From IMG/VR virus record IMGVR_UViG_3300034082_001676, positions 1 to 64,000 of that record: DNA of 64,000 bases; one strand, written 5' to 3'. This DNA is from a virus. The stretch's first letter is position 1, and each line of letters begins with the position of its first letter. The position numbers and the translations under genes are program-made. Of this stretch, positions 24,191 through 33,683 are shown piece after piece. The notes beneath the pieces were generated by a model, which worked only from the letters and a program-made list of their open reading frames with translations, was not told where the DNA came from and searched no databases.

Positions 24191-25291
24191 CTAGATGGCC
24201 GGTAGCTCATCGTAATCTAGGCTTTCTCCCATTATGCCAATGACATAATTTGTGCTTTCACTTTCTTGTAGTGCTGTTTGTTTCTTGCTAGTATCAGTGT
24301 GCTTGTTAAACCAAGGGATCGGAGTTGACTTAGGCGCTGTCGCCTGGTACTTGATACCAATTTGTTTTAGTGCATCTACTGCTGTGTAGTCCACAAAATC
24401 ACGTAGGATATTAGCGTTGAGTCCAATAACTGGTCCCATCTTAAACAGGTATGTGGCCCAATCTTTTTCTTCACGTATCACATCCATGTACAGTTGATAC
24501 ACTTCTGCTTCGCATTCTTGTTTGGCTTCAACAAACCGTGTGTCCTCTTTGACCACTTGGTTGATCAAATAGGCAGTCCATCCCTTGTGTAACAACTCGT
24601 CTTGTAGAATTAATTGAATAATATTACCATTGCCCATAAAGATTTTATTCTCTACCATTGCTAAACTAGTAGCAAAACTAACCATAAAACGGAATGCCTC
24701 AAGAGCATAACTTGCGTGTAAGGCCATCCATATTGCTCGGATGTGTTCTTTCTCTGTAACTGTCTCGCCTAGCTGTTTACGACAATTGATAACGTGAAGT
24801 GCTTCATAGTAGTTGCCCACACTTGATGCCATGTCTACAATTTCTTTAGTGTCATGTATGGTGTTAAACACATCTTTGGGTACATTGTAGATGTTGCGAA
24901 TGATGTGGCTATAACTCTTGCTATGTATGTTGGTTTCAAAAAATGTCCAGTTGTATACTAGTGCTTCTAGTTCTGGCAAAGATATTACAGGCATAAAGAT
25001 TTGACTTGGGCCACGTCCTTGTAAACTGTCTAAGGCTGTTTGGCGTAACAAGTTGCTGGTAAAGATATGCTTGACAGCATCGCTGGCGTCTTTGAAGTCG
25101 TTTGAATCTTTGGTAAGACTGATCTCTTCTGGTTGCCAAAAGAAGCCACGTGCTGTTGCTTCAAAGTCGGCAATTTTTTTGTATTTGACTTCTTCAAATC
25201 TCTGTATGGTCACAGGCCCAGCTGGATCCAAAAACATCTTGCGATTAAGGTAGTCTGTCTTTGTGTTTAGGTTGTATTGTTGTTTACTCAT
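24191..25291 (-). CDS. nrdB: Class I ribonucleotide reductase, beta subunit
   Basis: 366 residues. The di-iron and radical region is seen in ETNIHSKSYSHIIRNIY, where the Tyr aligns with the radical Tyr122 of E. coli, and in further Glu/His helices (EALHVI, DELLHKGWTAYL). It makes the radical used by NrdA to reduce ribonucleotides. Linked to nrdA through a 62-residue overlapping gene. Confidence 0.95.
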   Translation of the reverse strand: MSKQQYNLNTKTDYLNRKMFLDPAGPVTIQRFEEVKYKKIADFEATARGFFWQPEEISLTKDSNDFKDASDAVKHIFTSNLLRQTALDSLQGRGPSQIFMPVISLPELEALVYNWTFFETNIHSKSYSHIIRNIYNVPKDVFNTIHDTKEIVDMASSVGNYYEALHVINCRKQLGETVTEKEHIRAIWMALHASYALEAFRFMVSFATSLAMVENKIFMGNGNIIQLILQDELLHKGWTAYLINQVVKEDTRFVEAKQECEAEVYQLYMDVIREEKDWATYLFKMGPVIGLNANILRDFVDYTAVDALKQIGIKYQATAPKSTPIPWFNKHTDTSKKQTALQESESTNYVIGIMGESLDYDELPAI

Positions 25292-25476
25292 TTTAAGTAA
25301 TCCACGTGTGCTACAGCCCTCCAGAGATCTAGTCTTGGAGGTTCTCCATTATCGGGTTCTTTGTATACGATTCTTATCTCAACATTGTTGGGATGAAGTT
25401 CAGCCATTAAAGAATTTATTGTTTCCAACGCTGCTTTAATGTTTTCTATTTGTTGTCCAATATTTTGTGTTGTCAT
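25288..25476 (-). CDS. 62-residue protein between nrdA and nrdB
   Basis: It overlaps nrdA at its start and nrdB at its stop by ATGA on both sides, so all three are coupled. The first half is helical (QQIENIKAALETINSLMAEL) and the second a beta-hairpin with an aromatic/Pro turn (VEIRIVYKEPDNGEPPRL). Unknown; a regulator or assembly helper of the reductase is possible. Confidence 0.7.
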   Translation of the reverse strand: MTTQNIGQQIENIKAALETINSLMAELHPNNVEIRIVYKEPDNGEPPRLDLWRAVAHVDYLK

Positions 25477-27806
25477 AATTTACAGGCCTCGCAGTCCTCT
25501 TCTATTTCATATCCATTTACAGAATTTGTGTGTCCGTTTACTTGCACCACTAATTGTTCTTCTTGCATTTTGCTTCCTGCTTTGTTAATCAAGCTATAGT
25601 AGAATGTTTTTAATCCCCACATATGTGCCTGCATCAAATTCTTAGCAATCAGGGTTGTTGGAACTTTGCGTTCTGGAAAATGTGCAGGATTATAGAATGT
25701 GTTAGTTGAAATTGATTGATCAACATAAGCAGCAATAACAGCCGCTGTTTTCAAATAACCATCGCAGTCTTTTTGTTCCCACATCAATTGATATTTGTTT
25801 TTTAATCTATTATATTCTGGAACAACCTGCGTAAACGATCCTGCCTTTGATTCTTTAGTGCTGATCAAGCTCATTGGCATTTCAATGCCGTTAGTTGAAT
25901 CAATTACCACTGAGCTTGATTCAACAGGTGCTACCGCCATCAAGGTGGCATTACGAACACCGTGTTCTTTCATATTCGTACGTAGTGCTTCCCAATCAAG
26001 TTCAGGCGTAAAGTCTGCTAGTTCGTTGACTCCCTTAGCCCGCAGTTCCCAGGGAAACACACCTTGTCCGTAACGTGTTTTGGCACTCTCTAAACAAGGT
26101 CCACGTTCCTTGGCCAGTTCAACTGTGGCTTCTGTGAGATAGTAGGCCTGATGCTCCATCCAGGTTTTGACTTCTGCCAATGCATCCTGTTCCCCGTACT
26201 TCAATGAACGCTTGGCGTGCCAATAGGCTAGATTAGTAATGCCAATGCCTAGGGGCTGTATCTCATCATTACTTAATTTACTTTGTATTGATAAGAAGTC
26301 TTGATAGTCAAGAATGTTACACAGGCTACGCTGTAGAATCCTGCAGGCTCTACGCATATCCTCCGGGTTCCGGAACGCTCCCCAGTTGATAGATCCCAGT
26401 GTACATAACGCTATGCGGCCATCCTCGTCGTCTAATCTCTTAAATGAACGGGTGGGTAATAGGATCTCACAACACAAGTTACTTTGATAAATCGTATGAT
26501 ACTCAGGATCAAATGGTCCTTGATTCATTACATTATCAATGAATACAAGATATATTCGACCTGTGTCTGTGCGTTCTTTCAGTATACCACTCTTGAAAAC
26601 TTCTTCGGCACTCATGGTCTTGGTACGCAGGTCTTTGCGTTTTTCGTACTTTACGTAGAGCTCTTCGAAGCGTTCTGTGTTTTGATAAAACGCTTCGTAT
26701 AAGTCTGGTACTTGGTTGGGATCAAAGAACGTTATTTGTTCTTTGTTTTTAAATCGTCTCCAGAAGAAAGCACTAAGCACAACCCCATAATCCATATGAC
26801 GGACTCGGGTTTCTTCTGTTCCTTGGTTGTTTTTAAGCACAATAAGATCATCAAACTGATGATGCCAAATAGGATAAAAAACAGTAGCACTTGCATTACG
26901 AATACCTCCTTGACTGCAACTTCTTAGGTCGCCGAACCATTTTTTCAGGAAAGGTATCATACCTGTGTGCATAATCTCACCACCACGGATGGGACTGCCT
27001 AGTGGACGCAATCGTCCTATCTCCAAACCAATGCCTGCTCGCTTGCTGGCATACTTGGCCATCATTTCACCTGAAGCAAATATACTGTCCAGATCATCGT
27101 CACTCCTGATAAGTACGCAACTACTAAACTGTTTAGTAGGAGTCCCAAGACCAGCGAGCACAGGAGTAGCAAGAGTAAACAAGCCGTCACTAGCTGCTGT
27201 GTAATATTCTTTGATGTAGCGCATTCTCGATGCATTCTGTTCTTCTCGGTGAAATACAGTAGCGGCCGCGACCATGTATCTAATTTGTGGAGTTTCATAA
27301 GTTTCCTTTGTGGCACGATTCTTGACCAAATATTTTTCAATCAACTGCTCGATGGCAGCATACCCATATTCTTCATCTTTAGAATGATCCAGCATGTCAT
27401 TCATCTTGTTCCAATCTTCTTCGTTGTACCAAGTCAATAATTCAGCTGTGTACAAACCAGTGGCCACATTGGTTTTTACAATCTCGTAGAGGTGGGGAGG
27501 CTCGTAGGAGCCATAAACATCCTTACGCAACATACTTAAACGTTGCTTGCCTGCTACATATTGATAGTTAACATGTCCAACATCTGGATTTGATTCTACA
27601 TCAATCAAATCCACAATAGCTCTCAGCGTGATGCCATCTATTTCTTGTGTGGTGATTCCATCGTAAAAATGTGGCTGGGCTTTGATTTCAATCATGCTCT
27701 GACTGACATCGGCTATTCCTCTACATACTTTTGCAATCTGTGTCTGCCATTTTTCCAGTGTCAACTGTTCTCTTTGCCCATTGCGTTTAATCACCGTTAT
27801 TGTCAT
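25473..27806 (-). CDS. nrdA: Class I ribonucleotide reductase, alpha subunit
   Basis: 777 residues from the ATG at 27806, where a standard ATP-cone begins (TITVIKRNGQREQL). Active-site cysteines are seen in FSSCVLIRSDDDLD, SNLCCEILLP and IALCTLGSIN, and the tail ends with CEACKL, the CxxC that passes electrons from glutaredoxin. It supplies dNTPs for phage replication. A CAAATAAATA box lies 32 bases upstream. Confidence 0.96.
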   Translation of the reverse strand: MTITVIKRNGQREQLTLEKWQTQIAKVCRGIADVSQSMIEIKAQPHFYDGITTQEIDGITLRAIVDLIDVESNPDVGHVNYQYVAGKQRLSMLRKDVYGSYEPPHLYEIVKTNVATGLYTAELLTWYNEEDWNKMNDMLDHSKDEEYGYAAIEQLIEKYLVKNRATKETYETPQIRYMVAAATVFHREEQNASRMRYIKEYYTAASDGLFTLATPVLAGLGTPTKQFSSCVLIRSDDDLDSIFASGEMMAKYASKRAGIGLEIGRLRPLGSPIRGGEIMHTGMIPFLKKWFGDLRSCSQGGIRNASATVFYPIWHHQFDDLIVLKNNQGTEETRVRHMDYGVVLSAFFWRRFKNKEQITFFDPNQVPDLYEAFYQNTERFEELYVKYEKRKDLRTKTMSAEEVFKSGILKERTDTGRIYLVFIDNVMNQGPFDPEYHTIYQSNLCCEILLPTRSFKRLDDEDGRIALCTLGSINWGAFRNPEDMRRACRILQRSLCNILDYQDFLSIQSKLSNDEIQPLGIGITNLAYWHAKRSLKYGEQDALAEVKTWMEHQAYYLTEATVELAKERGPCLESAKTRYGQGVFPWELRAKGVNELADFTPELDWEALRTNMKEHGVRNATLMAVAPVESSSVVIDSTNGIEMPMSLISTKESKAGSFTQVVPEYNRLKNKYQLMWEQKDCDGYLKTAAVIAAYVDQSISTNTFYNPAHFPERKVPTTLIAKNLMQAHMWGLKTFYYSLINKAGSKMQEEQLVVQVNGHTNSVNGYEIEEDCEACKL

Positions 27807-27837
27807 TGTTTTCTCTACGTTATTCTTTGCGATCTGA

Positions 27838-27845
27838 TATTTATT
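27838..27845 (-). promoter_or_regulatory. Late-type box upstream of nrdA
   Basis: AATAAATA on the minus strand, 31 bases before the nrdA ATG. Late control of a dNTP gene would be unexpected, so this may be a chance match. Confidence 0.3.
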
Positions 27846-28299
27846 TGTTACTGTTATTTGTCCAGATGATGCTGGTTTCAACTCCGCTTAATTCAACAGT
27901 TGACAAAACACACCCATATTCCAGGTTTAAAACGTGATTGTCTACTACCAAAAAATATTTACTGTACCTACTGGCTTCCATTGTAGACATATGTATCTCA
28001 AATCGACTTGCTATAAACCGCTGTGTTAACTTTAAAGTATACAGCATTCCAAGAACAATAGCAAGCTCATCTAGTTTAGAATTTAAAACTAGATGCCAAG
28101 GATCCGGCCACTTGTCCGGAGTAAGGGGGTTGAGATAATGACTAACAAATGGTGCTCGACTCCAAAGATGTGCAACATCCTCTAGTGGAGTTTGGCTAGT
28201 TTCTATGCTATCACGAAATTGTTTCCATTTTATTAATCTATCATTGTTGTATAGATCAAACACCGTAGGTAATATTATATTCGATTGAACCAATAGCAC
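27841..28299 (-). CDS. Hypothetical protein downstream of the tail fibre
   Basis: 152 residues, mixed helix and strand, rich in aromatic residues (YLNPLTPDKWPDPWHLVLN). Its start overlaps the tail-fibre gene by 44 bases. PDPWHLVLNSKLDE is a motif I recall from conserved aquatic T4-like phage proteins next to structural genes. Function unknown. Confidence 0.65.
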   Translation of the reverse strand: MLLVQSNIILPTVFDLYNNDRLIKWKQFRDSIETSQTPLEDVAHLWSRAPFVSHYLNPLTPDKWPDPWHLVLNSKLDELAIVLGMLYTLKLTQRFIASRFEIHMSTMEASRYSKYFLVVDNHVLNLEYGCVLSTVELSGVETSIIWTNNSNK

Positions 28300-30127
28300 C
28301 AGAAATTAATGGGTTTTGATATTTAAGAAGTAGGGTGTCATTATTTGGTCCAGCTGAATCATCATAGTTGCTGTTGTTTTTTAGTTCTGCAAAAAATTCG
28401 AATCCTGTCATAACAATTCCTCCTCCCGAATAGGTATATGTATCTGAAATTTCTATGTCAGTGTTAAATGTGTTAATCACTATGACAACTTGTCCGGTCC
28501 TTACGTGCTGACCTAATCTCAAAGTGTAATCAACATAAATGTAGTTGTTGTATGCACTGAACACAGCCAATGGTCTTGGTGCATCACTGAGATATAGTTC
28601 GCTGTAGTTTCTATCCACTAGGCTGGCTGAGCTAGCATTTTCAAATTCCACTCTAGTATCTGCAGTAGTCACACTGACAATTCCAGATTCTTGATGTCGA
28701 TTGCTGGAACAGTTTACCAATGTGTTGCCGAAGGATTCACCAAATGACACTATACTAGTATATGGTGAAGACGCACTGTTGGTGTTGTTGCCACAGTTGG
28801 TGAATCTAGATCTTTGAAACTGTGTTCCTCTTCCTTGAGTACTAATGAATGCTTGATTGGCCACTTCTTCAAAGTGACAGTCGTCAATGTGCCAAAGATT
28901 TCCCTGACCAACAACACCGCCAATATATATTCCTGTATCACAGACAAAAAATTCACAGTGTTCAAAATCCACTACTGAATCAAATGACACAGTCTGTTGG
29001 CATTCCACTGCCAATGGTGTTGAATGCCATTTGCAATCTTCAAACACCAGTTTGTTGACTCTGGTGCCAAACAAGTTATTTTCCCAAAATACTGATGCAG
29101 TTACATTGGCAGACCCATCTGTGAATTCTGCCAGCACTGGAGTAATAGTGCTGGTACTGCCGCTGCCCGAAGACAAGCTGGTCACTGTGAAATTAGATTG
29201 CACTGTTGCGGCCAATGTTGCATCTGACTTGGAACTAATTTTAATACTACCGCCTACCACAACAGCTTCAAAGTTTGCACTAAATGTGGCATCAGCATTT
29301 AATGTTCCTACTGCTATGCCTAGGGTGTTGGCAAAAGTACTGGTAAAGGCAGTGTTGATAGTTGAACTCACTCCGCTGCCCGATACTATGACGTTACCAC
29401 CTATACTCATTGTGGGTATGTTGTACAAACAACTGGCATTTTCCGGCACAAACACAGCATCACCTAACACATATCCAGATTGCCATTTAACACTTTTGAA
29501 TTTACATTCCTGTGAACCGGTTATGACTGTTTGACCATCGTTATGATTAATGGTTAAATTTTCTATCACAATGCCTTGCGGTCTACCGGAGATGTCTTGG
29601 AAGATAATATTGTTATCTCCTATTTCTAGAACTGTTTCTTGTGAATTTTCTCCCTTGATCAACACATTGCTAGGTATAATTAGATCATCAAGAAAAAGAT
29701 ACACACCATTTGGCACAGCCAATATTTTTTTAAATTTATCGTTGGAATTTTTAAACAGTTCATCAATGGCCGTGGTAAATGCTAGAGTGCTGTCAGTTGA
29801 TCCGTCTGGTATTGCACCAAAATCTACCACACTGACCTGTATCTCATCTATTTTAGACTGCAATCCACGAGCAATACTGAGAGTAATTGAATTATCATCG
29901 GCAGCAAATCTATAGCTGGCGGCCAATTCTAAAATATTATCGTGTTCAGTAAGGACTTTGGTGTTGCCCACTGCCGGGGCACCTTCAGCAACACTGCCGT
30001 TGCCTATGAATAGTTCTTGACTGTCAACAGCCCAGGCAAATTCTGCTGAACTCAGTTGTGGAACACCTATGCCTGAATTTTTTTGGCCTCTTCTGACCTG
30101 GATTTTCGAGATTTGAATTACAGCCAC
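28256..30127 (-). CDS. Tail fibre / spike protein with pectate-lyase fold
   Basis: 623 residues, GTG start with AGAGG upstream. The N-terminus (MAVIQISKIQVRRG, AEFAWAVDSQELFIGNG) is the virion-attachment module common in marine phage fibres. Residues about 95-200 open a right-handed beta-helix (VVDFGAIPDGSTDSTLAFT), followed by long parallel strands and a separate C-terminal domain. It probably binds or degrades a host surface glycan. A short hairpin (CTCTAT/ATAGAG) precedes the start. Confidence 0.85.
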   Translation of the reverse strand: MAVIQISKIQVRRGQKNSGIGVPQLSSAEFAWAVDSQELFIGNGSVAEGAPAVGNTKVLTEHDNILELAASYRFAADDNSITLSIARGLQSKIDEIQVSVVDFGAIPDGSTDSTLAFTTAIDELFKNSNDKFKKILAVPNGVYLFLDDLIIPSNVLIKGENSQETVLEIGDNNIIFQDISGRPQGIVIENLTINHNDGQTVITGSQECKFKSVKWQSGYVLGDAVFVPENASCLYNIPTMSIGGNVIVSGSGVSSTINTAFTSTFANTLGIAVGTLNADATFSANFEAVVVGGSIKISSKSDATLAATVQSNFTVTSLSSGSGSTSTITPVLAEFTDGSANVTASVFWENNLFGTRVNKLVFEDCKWHSTPLAVECQQTVSFDSVVDFEHCEFFVCDTGIYIGGVVGQGNLWHIDDCHFEEVANQAFISTQGRGTQFQRSRFTNCGNNTNSASSPYTSIVSFGESFGNTLVNCSSNRHQESGIVSVTTADTRVEFENASSASLVDRNYSELYLSDAPRPLAVFSAYNNYIYVDYTLRLGQHVRTGQVVIVINTFNTDIEISDTYTYSGGGIVMTGFEFFAELKNNSNYDDSAGPNNDTLLLKYQNPLISGAIGSIEYNITYGV

Positions 30128-30153
30128 TTTGATATCCTCTATGCGTTATAGAG

Positions 30154-30161
30154 TATTTATC
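30154..30161 (-). promoter_or_regulatory. Late-type promoter box of the tail fibre gene
   Basis: GATAAATA on the minus strand, 26 bases before the GTG, with a hairpin CTCTAT-aacgc-ATAGAG directly after it in the leader. Confidence 0.5.
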
Positions 30162-30852
30162 TACCTAGCTTGTAGTATTCCTCTACCTTTGTGAGCCAGG
30201 CATCCTGCCACTTGTTGAAGTCTGTAGGTTCTAGTGTGAACTGCTGATATTGAAAGTCTCGTGAACACATAAAGATAACACCTTTCTTGATGTCTGTGCC
30301 ATAGACTTCATTATGTGCTAATATATAGGCCATCAGCTGTAGGTAGTAATCTTCTACCCATTCCGCTTTCTTGGGCTTGTTGGTCTGTTTGTAATCGCAT
30401 ACTGCGGGCTCTCCATCGTGTACTGCAACTAGATCAGTTGTACCTGAAAACAATCCCGGATAGTATAGACTCTGTTCCATAGCCCATACTTCGGATACTT
30501 TTGATAATCCATTTTCAATAATAACATCAGCCATTTTGTTAGCCTGTACGTGAACAGGATTGTTACCAGGCTGTCGTTGTATACCAGCAATGAATCTTTC
30601 TAGATTGCTGTGCATGGCTGTGCCTACGCCTGCAGCTTCAGTGGTAATCTGTTGTGCTTTTTCAACTCCTACTCGTTTCTTCCATTCGTTCAAATGAGTC
30701 ATGTCTTTGGTGGCACTCAATATAGTAGTCACTGAGGGTAGACTTTCGCCGTCGGGAGTTTGGTAAACACGTTTACGTGTTACGGGGTCGTTGATTTGAA
30801 CACAATTTTTATATTGGAAACGTTCAACAAAGGGTGGTGGGTTGATAATCAT
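30157..30852 (-). CDS. PD-(D/E)XK exonuclease (RecB/Cas4-like)
   Basis: 231 residues. The nuclease core is seen as GVGTAMHSNLERF (His), YYPGLFSGTTDLVAV (Asp), AVCDYKQ (Asp-x-Lys) and QLMAYI. This fits the RecB-like family used by T4-like aquatic phages in DNA metabolism. It has a promoter with a palindrome over its -10. Confidence 0.88.
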   Translation of the reverse strand: MIINPPPFVERFQYKNCVQINDPVTRKRVYQTPDGESLPSVTTILSATKDMTHLNEWKKRVGVEKAQQITTEAAGVGTAMHSNLERFIAGIQRQPGNNPVHVQANKMADVIIENGLSKVSEVWAMEQSLYYPGLFSGTTDLVAVHDGEPAVCDYKQTNKPKKAEWVEDYYLQLMAYILAHNEVYGTDIKKGVIFMCSRDFQYQQFTLEPTDFNKWQDAWLTKVEEYYKLGR

Positions 30853-30854
30853 AT

Positions 30855-30890
30855 ACTGTATATATTACAGTAAAGATATTATGTTGTCAA
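30855..30890 (-). promoter_or_regulatory. Promoter with palindrome upstream of the exonuclease
   Basis: TTGACA (30885-30890), 17-base spacer, TAATAT (30862-30867) on the minus strand. ACTGTA-atata-TACAGT (30855-30871) covers the -10 box and ends 3 bases before the ATG. The -10 is a weak match, so activation or repression at the palindrome is likely. Confidence 0.6.
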
Positions 30891-31255
30891 GCCTGGGTGG
30901 CTAATTGTTGTGGGGCAGCACTGGCTGCAATTTTATCTACTTCCGCTTGACTGTCTTTGGTGCCGTCTGGTTTTTGTTTTTCGCTGCCGGCGCCTGGCAC
31001 TTTGAGCTCAATGCCGTCATCATTGAAATTTGAAATCATTGCCTGTACTGCCGGACTTGAATCGTACATGGCTTTGAAAGTTTCATAATCAGCGGTAAGC
31101 TCAAATCCGTTGATTGCTAAAACTTTGTTGAGTCCGTTCCAATTTAATTTCGAAGGGGCTTTTTGACTGGCAGCACGACCTATATAGTTTCTAAGAACCA
31201 TTATGAATCGATCAATTTCTATTCCGGAGTTTCCGCCAAATTCAAAAAATCTCAT
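30887..31255 (-). CDS. Hypothetical internal-protein-like gene
   Basis: 122 residues. It starts MRFFEFGGNSG, an aromatic start like that of other capsid-targeted proteins here, but without a clear L/I-x-E site. The middle is a folded helical part (LNWNGLNKVLAINGFELT) and the C-terminus is Ala/Gln-rich and disordered. It overlaps the next gene by 4 bases. Unknown. Confidence 0.6.
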   Translation of the reverse strand: MRFFEFGGNSGIEIDRFIMVLRNYIGRAASQKAPSKLNWNGLNKVLAINGFELTADYETFKAMYDSSPAVQAMISNFNDDGIELKVPGAGSEKQKPDGTKDSQAEVDKIAASAAPQQLATQA

Positions 31256-31554
31256 TTTAGTGTGCTCAATTCTTTAGTAAGTTCTTGAATCTGCTTTTGC
31301 ATTTCTTTAATCTGCTCTTGAATGGCTTTCTTTCGTTCGGCCATCTGTTTGACCTGAGCTGCCTGCTGTTTGGCCATTGCTTGAGGATCCATTGCTGGGG
31401 CCGGTGGCTGACCGGCAGCTGGAGGTTTTGATCCTGCAGCACCAGCTGCAAATGTTCCCAACGGAGACGGTTTAGCACCCGGAGCCGCTGCACCAGGCAT
31501 AGGAGGTGTTAACTCTCTTAGTCGTAACCCACTGGTGAATTCTTCGAGTTTCAT
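31252..31554 (-). CDS. Pro/Ala-rich protein with C-terminal coiled coil
   Basis: 100 residues: start MKLEEFTSGLRLRELTPP (L-R-E site at 12-14), a Pro/Ala/Gly linker (about 18-55), then a Lys/Gln/Glu coiled coil with heptads (QIKEMQKQIQELTKEL). Probably a prohead-core or internal protein by start motif and position next to a core-like gene. Confidence 0.6.
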   Translation of the reverse strand: MKLEEFTSGLRLRELTPPMPGAAAPGAKPSPLGTFAAGAAGSKPPAAGQPPAPAMDPQAMAKQQAAQVKQMAERKKAIQEQIKEMQKQIQELTKELSTLK

Positions 31555-32762
31555 CCTGCTAATGCTCTCATCAAACGATTCTGATGGTTGATACTTTCGC
31601 GCATCTCACGACCTGCTTCTTCTGCACCACCTGCAGCTGGCTCAGCAGCGGCAAATTCGTCTCCACCTAATTCAGCATCTGCGTTCATGGCATCGGGTTC
31701 AGCAGCCATGTCAGCTGCCGGCTCGCCGCCTAACATATTGACAGGCTGTTCTTCACCTGTTAGTGTACGTACTCCAGTGGCCAATGCTTCACGTGTGGTC
31801 TTGAGATTTTCCAAGGCTGATTGAATTGCCGGAGCCACTGCTTCAATAAATCCCTTTGCCTGTTCTTGTCCCATTTCGTCACGGATGCTATCACCTAACT
31901 GCAATAGAGTATCATTCTCCATACCGCTTAGTTCTTCAATCCAACGGCCCACTCTGTCAACCATGGTCTTTGCTGTGACGATCGCACTTGCTTGCTGGAT
32001 CTCACCTTCTCTTAAATTATTCATACTTTCTCCTGTTTGTTCTATGCTTTCATTCTCTTTTTTGTAAATCTTATTGTCAGCTTTTTCACTGCCTCTCATA
32101 CGATTCATAACTTTCTTTGCACTCTTGTCTGTGGTCATATAGTCGCCGGAAGTCATTGTGTTTACAATGTCTTTGCCTGCTTTGTCTTGATAAGATTTTA
32201 GAGTGTTTGTACTTAATTCTGTTTGAATGTTTTCGCTTCCAACCATATCTTTGAACTGATCTTCTAGATCTTCTAGGTAGTCGGCCATGTCAATTTCGCC
32301 ACCGTCTTGATCACTATAGGCATAATATACTTCTTCCACAGCAGATTCAACATCACCTTGATTGAGAGCTGCTAGTACTTTATTATAATCAGGATCACCG
32401 TAGCCACCACGTTCGTTCATGTTTTCATCAAAGTTTTTGAGGATCATCATCAATGCTTGTTTGTCGATGTCTGCACCTTCTTGTACTGTGTTGTCTACAA
32501 TAGGTTCATCACGCTCTGATAATTCAGCTACTATGGCATCGTGCATGAACTGTGCCTGTGACAGTGCATCATTTTCCACAGTTTCATTGAAGCCAGAACT
32601 GCTACGTGCTGTGTAGATCTGTGTGCGCAGTTTGTTTCTAGCATCTTCCAGCTGTTCAACATTGAATGTTTCTAGATTCAGTTTGCGACCAAAAGTCTTA
32701 AACATACTTTCGTTCAGTCTTTTACTGGTTCTATTAATTTTGAAGAGATCTGTGGTTTTCAT
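31551..32762 (-). CDS. Probable prohead-core / internal structural protein
   Basis: 403 residues, strongly acidic and helical, with an Ala/Glu/Gly/Pro-rich tail. The N-terminus holds the site LNE-S (16-18). Composition (acidic, no Cys, helical) and context (between two other core-like genes) suit scaffold or core proteins cleaved by the T4-type prohead protease. No sequence similarity to T4 gp22 can be claimed by eye. Confidence 0.6.
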   Translation of the reverse strand: MKTTDLFKINRTSKRLNESMFKTFGRKLNLETFNVEQLEDARNKLRTQIYTARSSSGFNETVENDALSQAQFMHDAIVAELSERDEPIVDNTVQEGADIDKQALMMILKNFDENMNERGGYGDPDYNKVLAALNQGDVESAVEEVYYAYSDQDGGEIDMADYLEDLEDQFKDMVGSENIQTELSTNTLKSYQDKAGKDIVNTMTSGDYMTTDKSAKKVMNRMRGSEKADNKIYKKENESIEQTGESMNNLREGEIQQASAIVTAKTMVDRVGRWIEELSGMENDTLLQLGDSIRDEMGQEQAKGFIEAVAPAIQSALENLKTTREALATGVRTLTGEEQPVNMLGGEPAADMAAEPDAMNADAELGGDEFAAAEPAAGGAEEAGREMRESINHQNRLMRALAG

Positions 32763-32786
32763 ATTGGTTGATCCATAGTGATGTAT

Positions 32787-32794
32787 TATTTATT
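32787..32794 (-). promoter_or_regulatory. Late-type promoter box of the prohead-core-like operon
   Basis: AATAAATA on the minus strand, 24 bases before the ATG at 32762. Confidence 0.45.
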
Positions 32795-33234
32795 CAGAAA
32801 TAAGTCAAAGCGGTTACAGTTTCTTTGGCAGCTAGAGTTTTATCTCTGCTTTCGCAGTACCTTGCCCAAAGAGTATCCGCTTTTTCATAGTTTTTAGTTA
32901 TGACAGCTTTTTGATACTGTGTTCTTAGAATCTGACTATCTGTGAACCATTTGCCGTACTCTTGGTCTAATCTGTAAATTTTATCTACGGTTGCAGAATT
33001 GGTATTTTTTGTCACTAGATTGGCCATTCTGATTGCTGTGGCATTGAGATTAATGTTGCTGTAGATAAGACTGTTGTGCCTATAAAGATGTTTTGTAGTT
33101 TCTTCACTGACGATTAACACATCACCTACAAGAATACCTTCAGCAACCTTCAGTGGCAGAATGTGGTTGTCAGCTATGAGTTTATGCTGTGCGTTAGCTA
33201 CTAAGTGCTCTAACCGCCGCTGTATGTTTGTCAT
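32794..33234 (-). CDS. Hypothetical structural-region protein
   Basis: 146 residues; strand-rich first half (ILPLKVAEGILVGDVLIVSEE) and helical second half with YEKADTLWARYCESRDKTL. No motif recognised. Its ATG directly follows the U-run of the hairpin at 33233-33256. Confidence 0.6.
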   Translation of the reverse strand: MTNIQRRLEHLVANAQHKLIADNHILPLKVAEGILVGDVLIVSEETTKHLYRHNSLIYSNINLNATAIRMANLVTKNTNSATVDKIYRLDQEYGKWFTDSQILRTQYQKAVITKNYEKADTLWARYCESRDKTLAAKETVTALTYF

Positions 33235-33256
33235 AAAAAAAGGACCTATGGCCCTT
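33233..33256 (-). terminator. Terminator abutting a start codon
   Basis: AAGGGCC and GGTCCTT arms (one G-U pair, loop ATA) then seven U on the minus strand; the last U leads straight into the ATG at 33234. A TTAAATA box (33256-33262) overlaps its 5' arm. It may end the upstream gene's mRNA while the late promoter restarts transcription. Confidence 0.6.
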
Positions 33257-33276
33257 ATTTAAGTGGGTGATTGATA

Positions 33277-33582
33277 TTAGCTAAACATCTTGGCAACTAG
33301 ATCCATATGCCCTGATACCCAGCCTAATACCGCTACGCCACCAGCAGTCATATAGATCCATTTTTGTCTAAATTTTTCTAATTCTGTAATTTTACTGGCC
33401 AATTGACTATGTTGTTCACAGCTTGCACCATACATGTCTTCTAGTTTGGCCATGACACTTTCTCTAGTTTTATCTAGACAGTCGTGCATGTCTTTAACAT
33501 CAACCTTGATCTCATCTAATTTTTCGTCTAGGTTCGCTACCTTGGTTTCTACTACACCAAGTCGTTCTACGGTTGTGGCCAT
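33277..33582 (-). CDS. Coiled-coil protein with C-terminal TM helix (XhlA/holin-like)
   Basis: 101 residues: long N-terminal coiled coil (VVETKVANLDEKLDEIKVDV), then a single C-terminal membrane helix (WIYMTAGGVAVLGWVSGHM). This topology matches the hemolysin XhlA / holin-associated family. A holin or lysis-timing role is plausible but not shown. Confidence 0.7.
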   Translation of the reverse strand: MATTVERLGVVETKVANLDEKLDEIKVDVKDMHDCLDKTRESVMAKLEDMYGASCEQHSQLASKITELEKFRQKWIYMTAGGVAVLGWVSGHMDLVAKMFS

Positions 33583-33675
33583 GTAGGCTGTTTCCTTTTA
33601 TGTTAAGTCAAGTGCTCGCTCCGAGCCATGTGCCTAAGTGTTCCGAAATGCCTAATTGTTTTGCCTGTTAAATTA

Positions 33676-33683
33676 TATTTATC
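33676..33683 (-). promoter_or_regulatory. Late-type box near the 134-residue protein
   Basis: GATAAATA on the minus strand at the 3' end of the upstream gene, 93 bases before the XhlA-like ATG. A hairpin GCTCG-ctc-CGAGC lies in between. Confidence 0.35.

Noticed and set aside
31588-31824. Plus-strand Ala/Ser-rich frame
   Set aside because: Mirror of the Ala/Glu-rich tail of the prohead-core-like gene.
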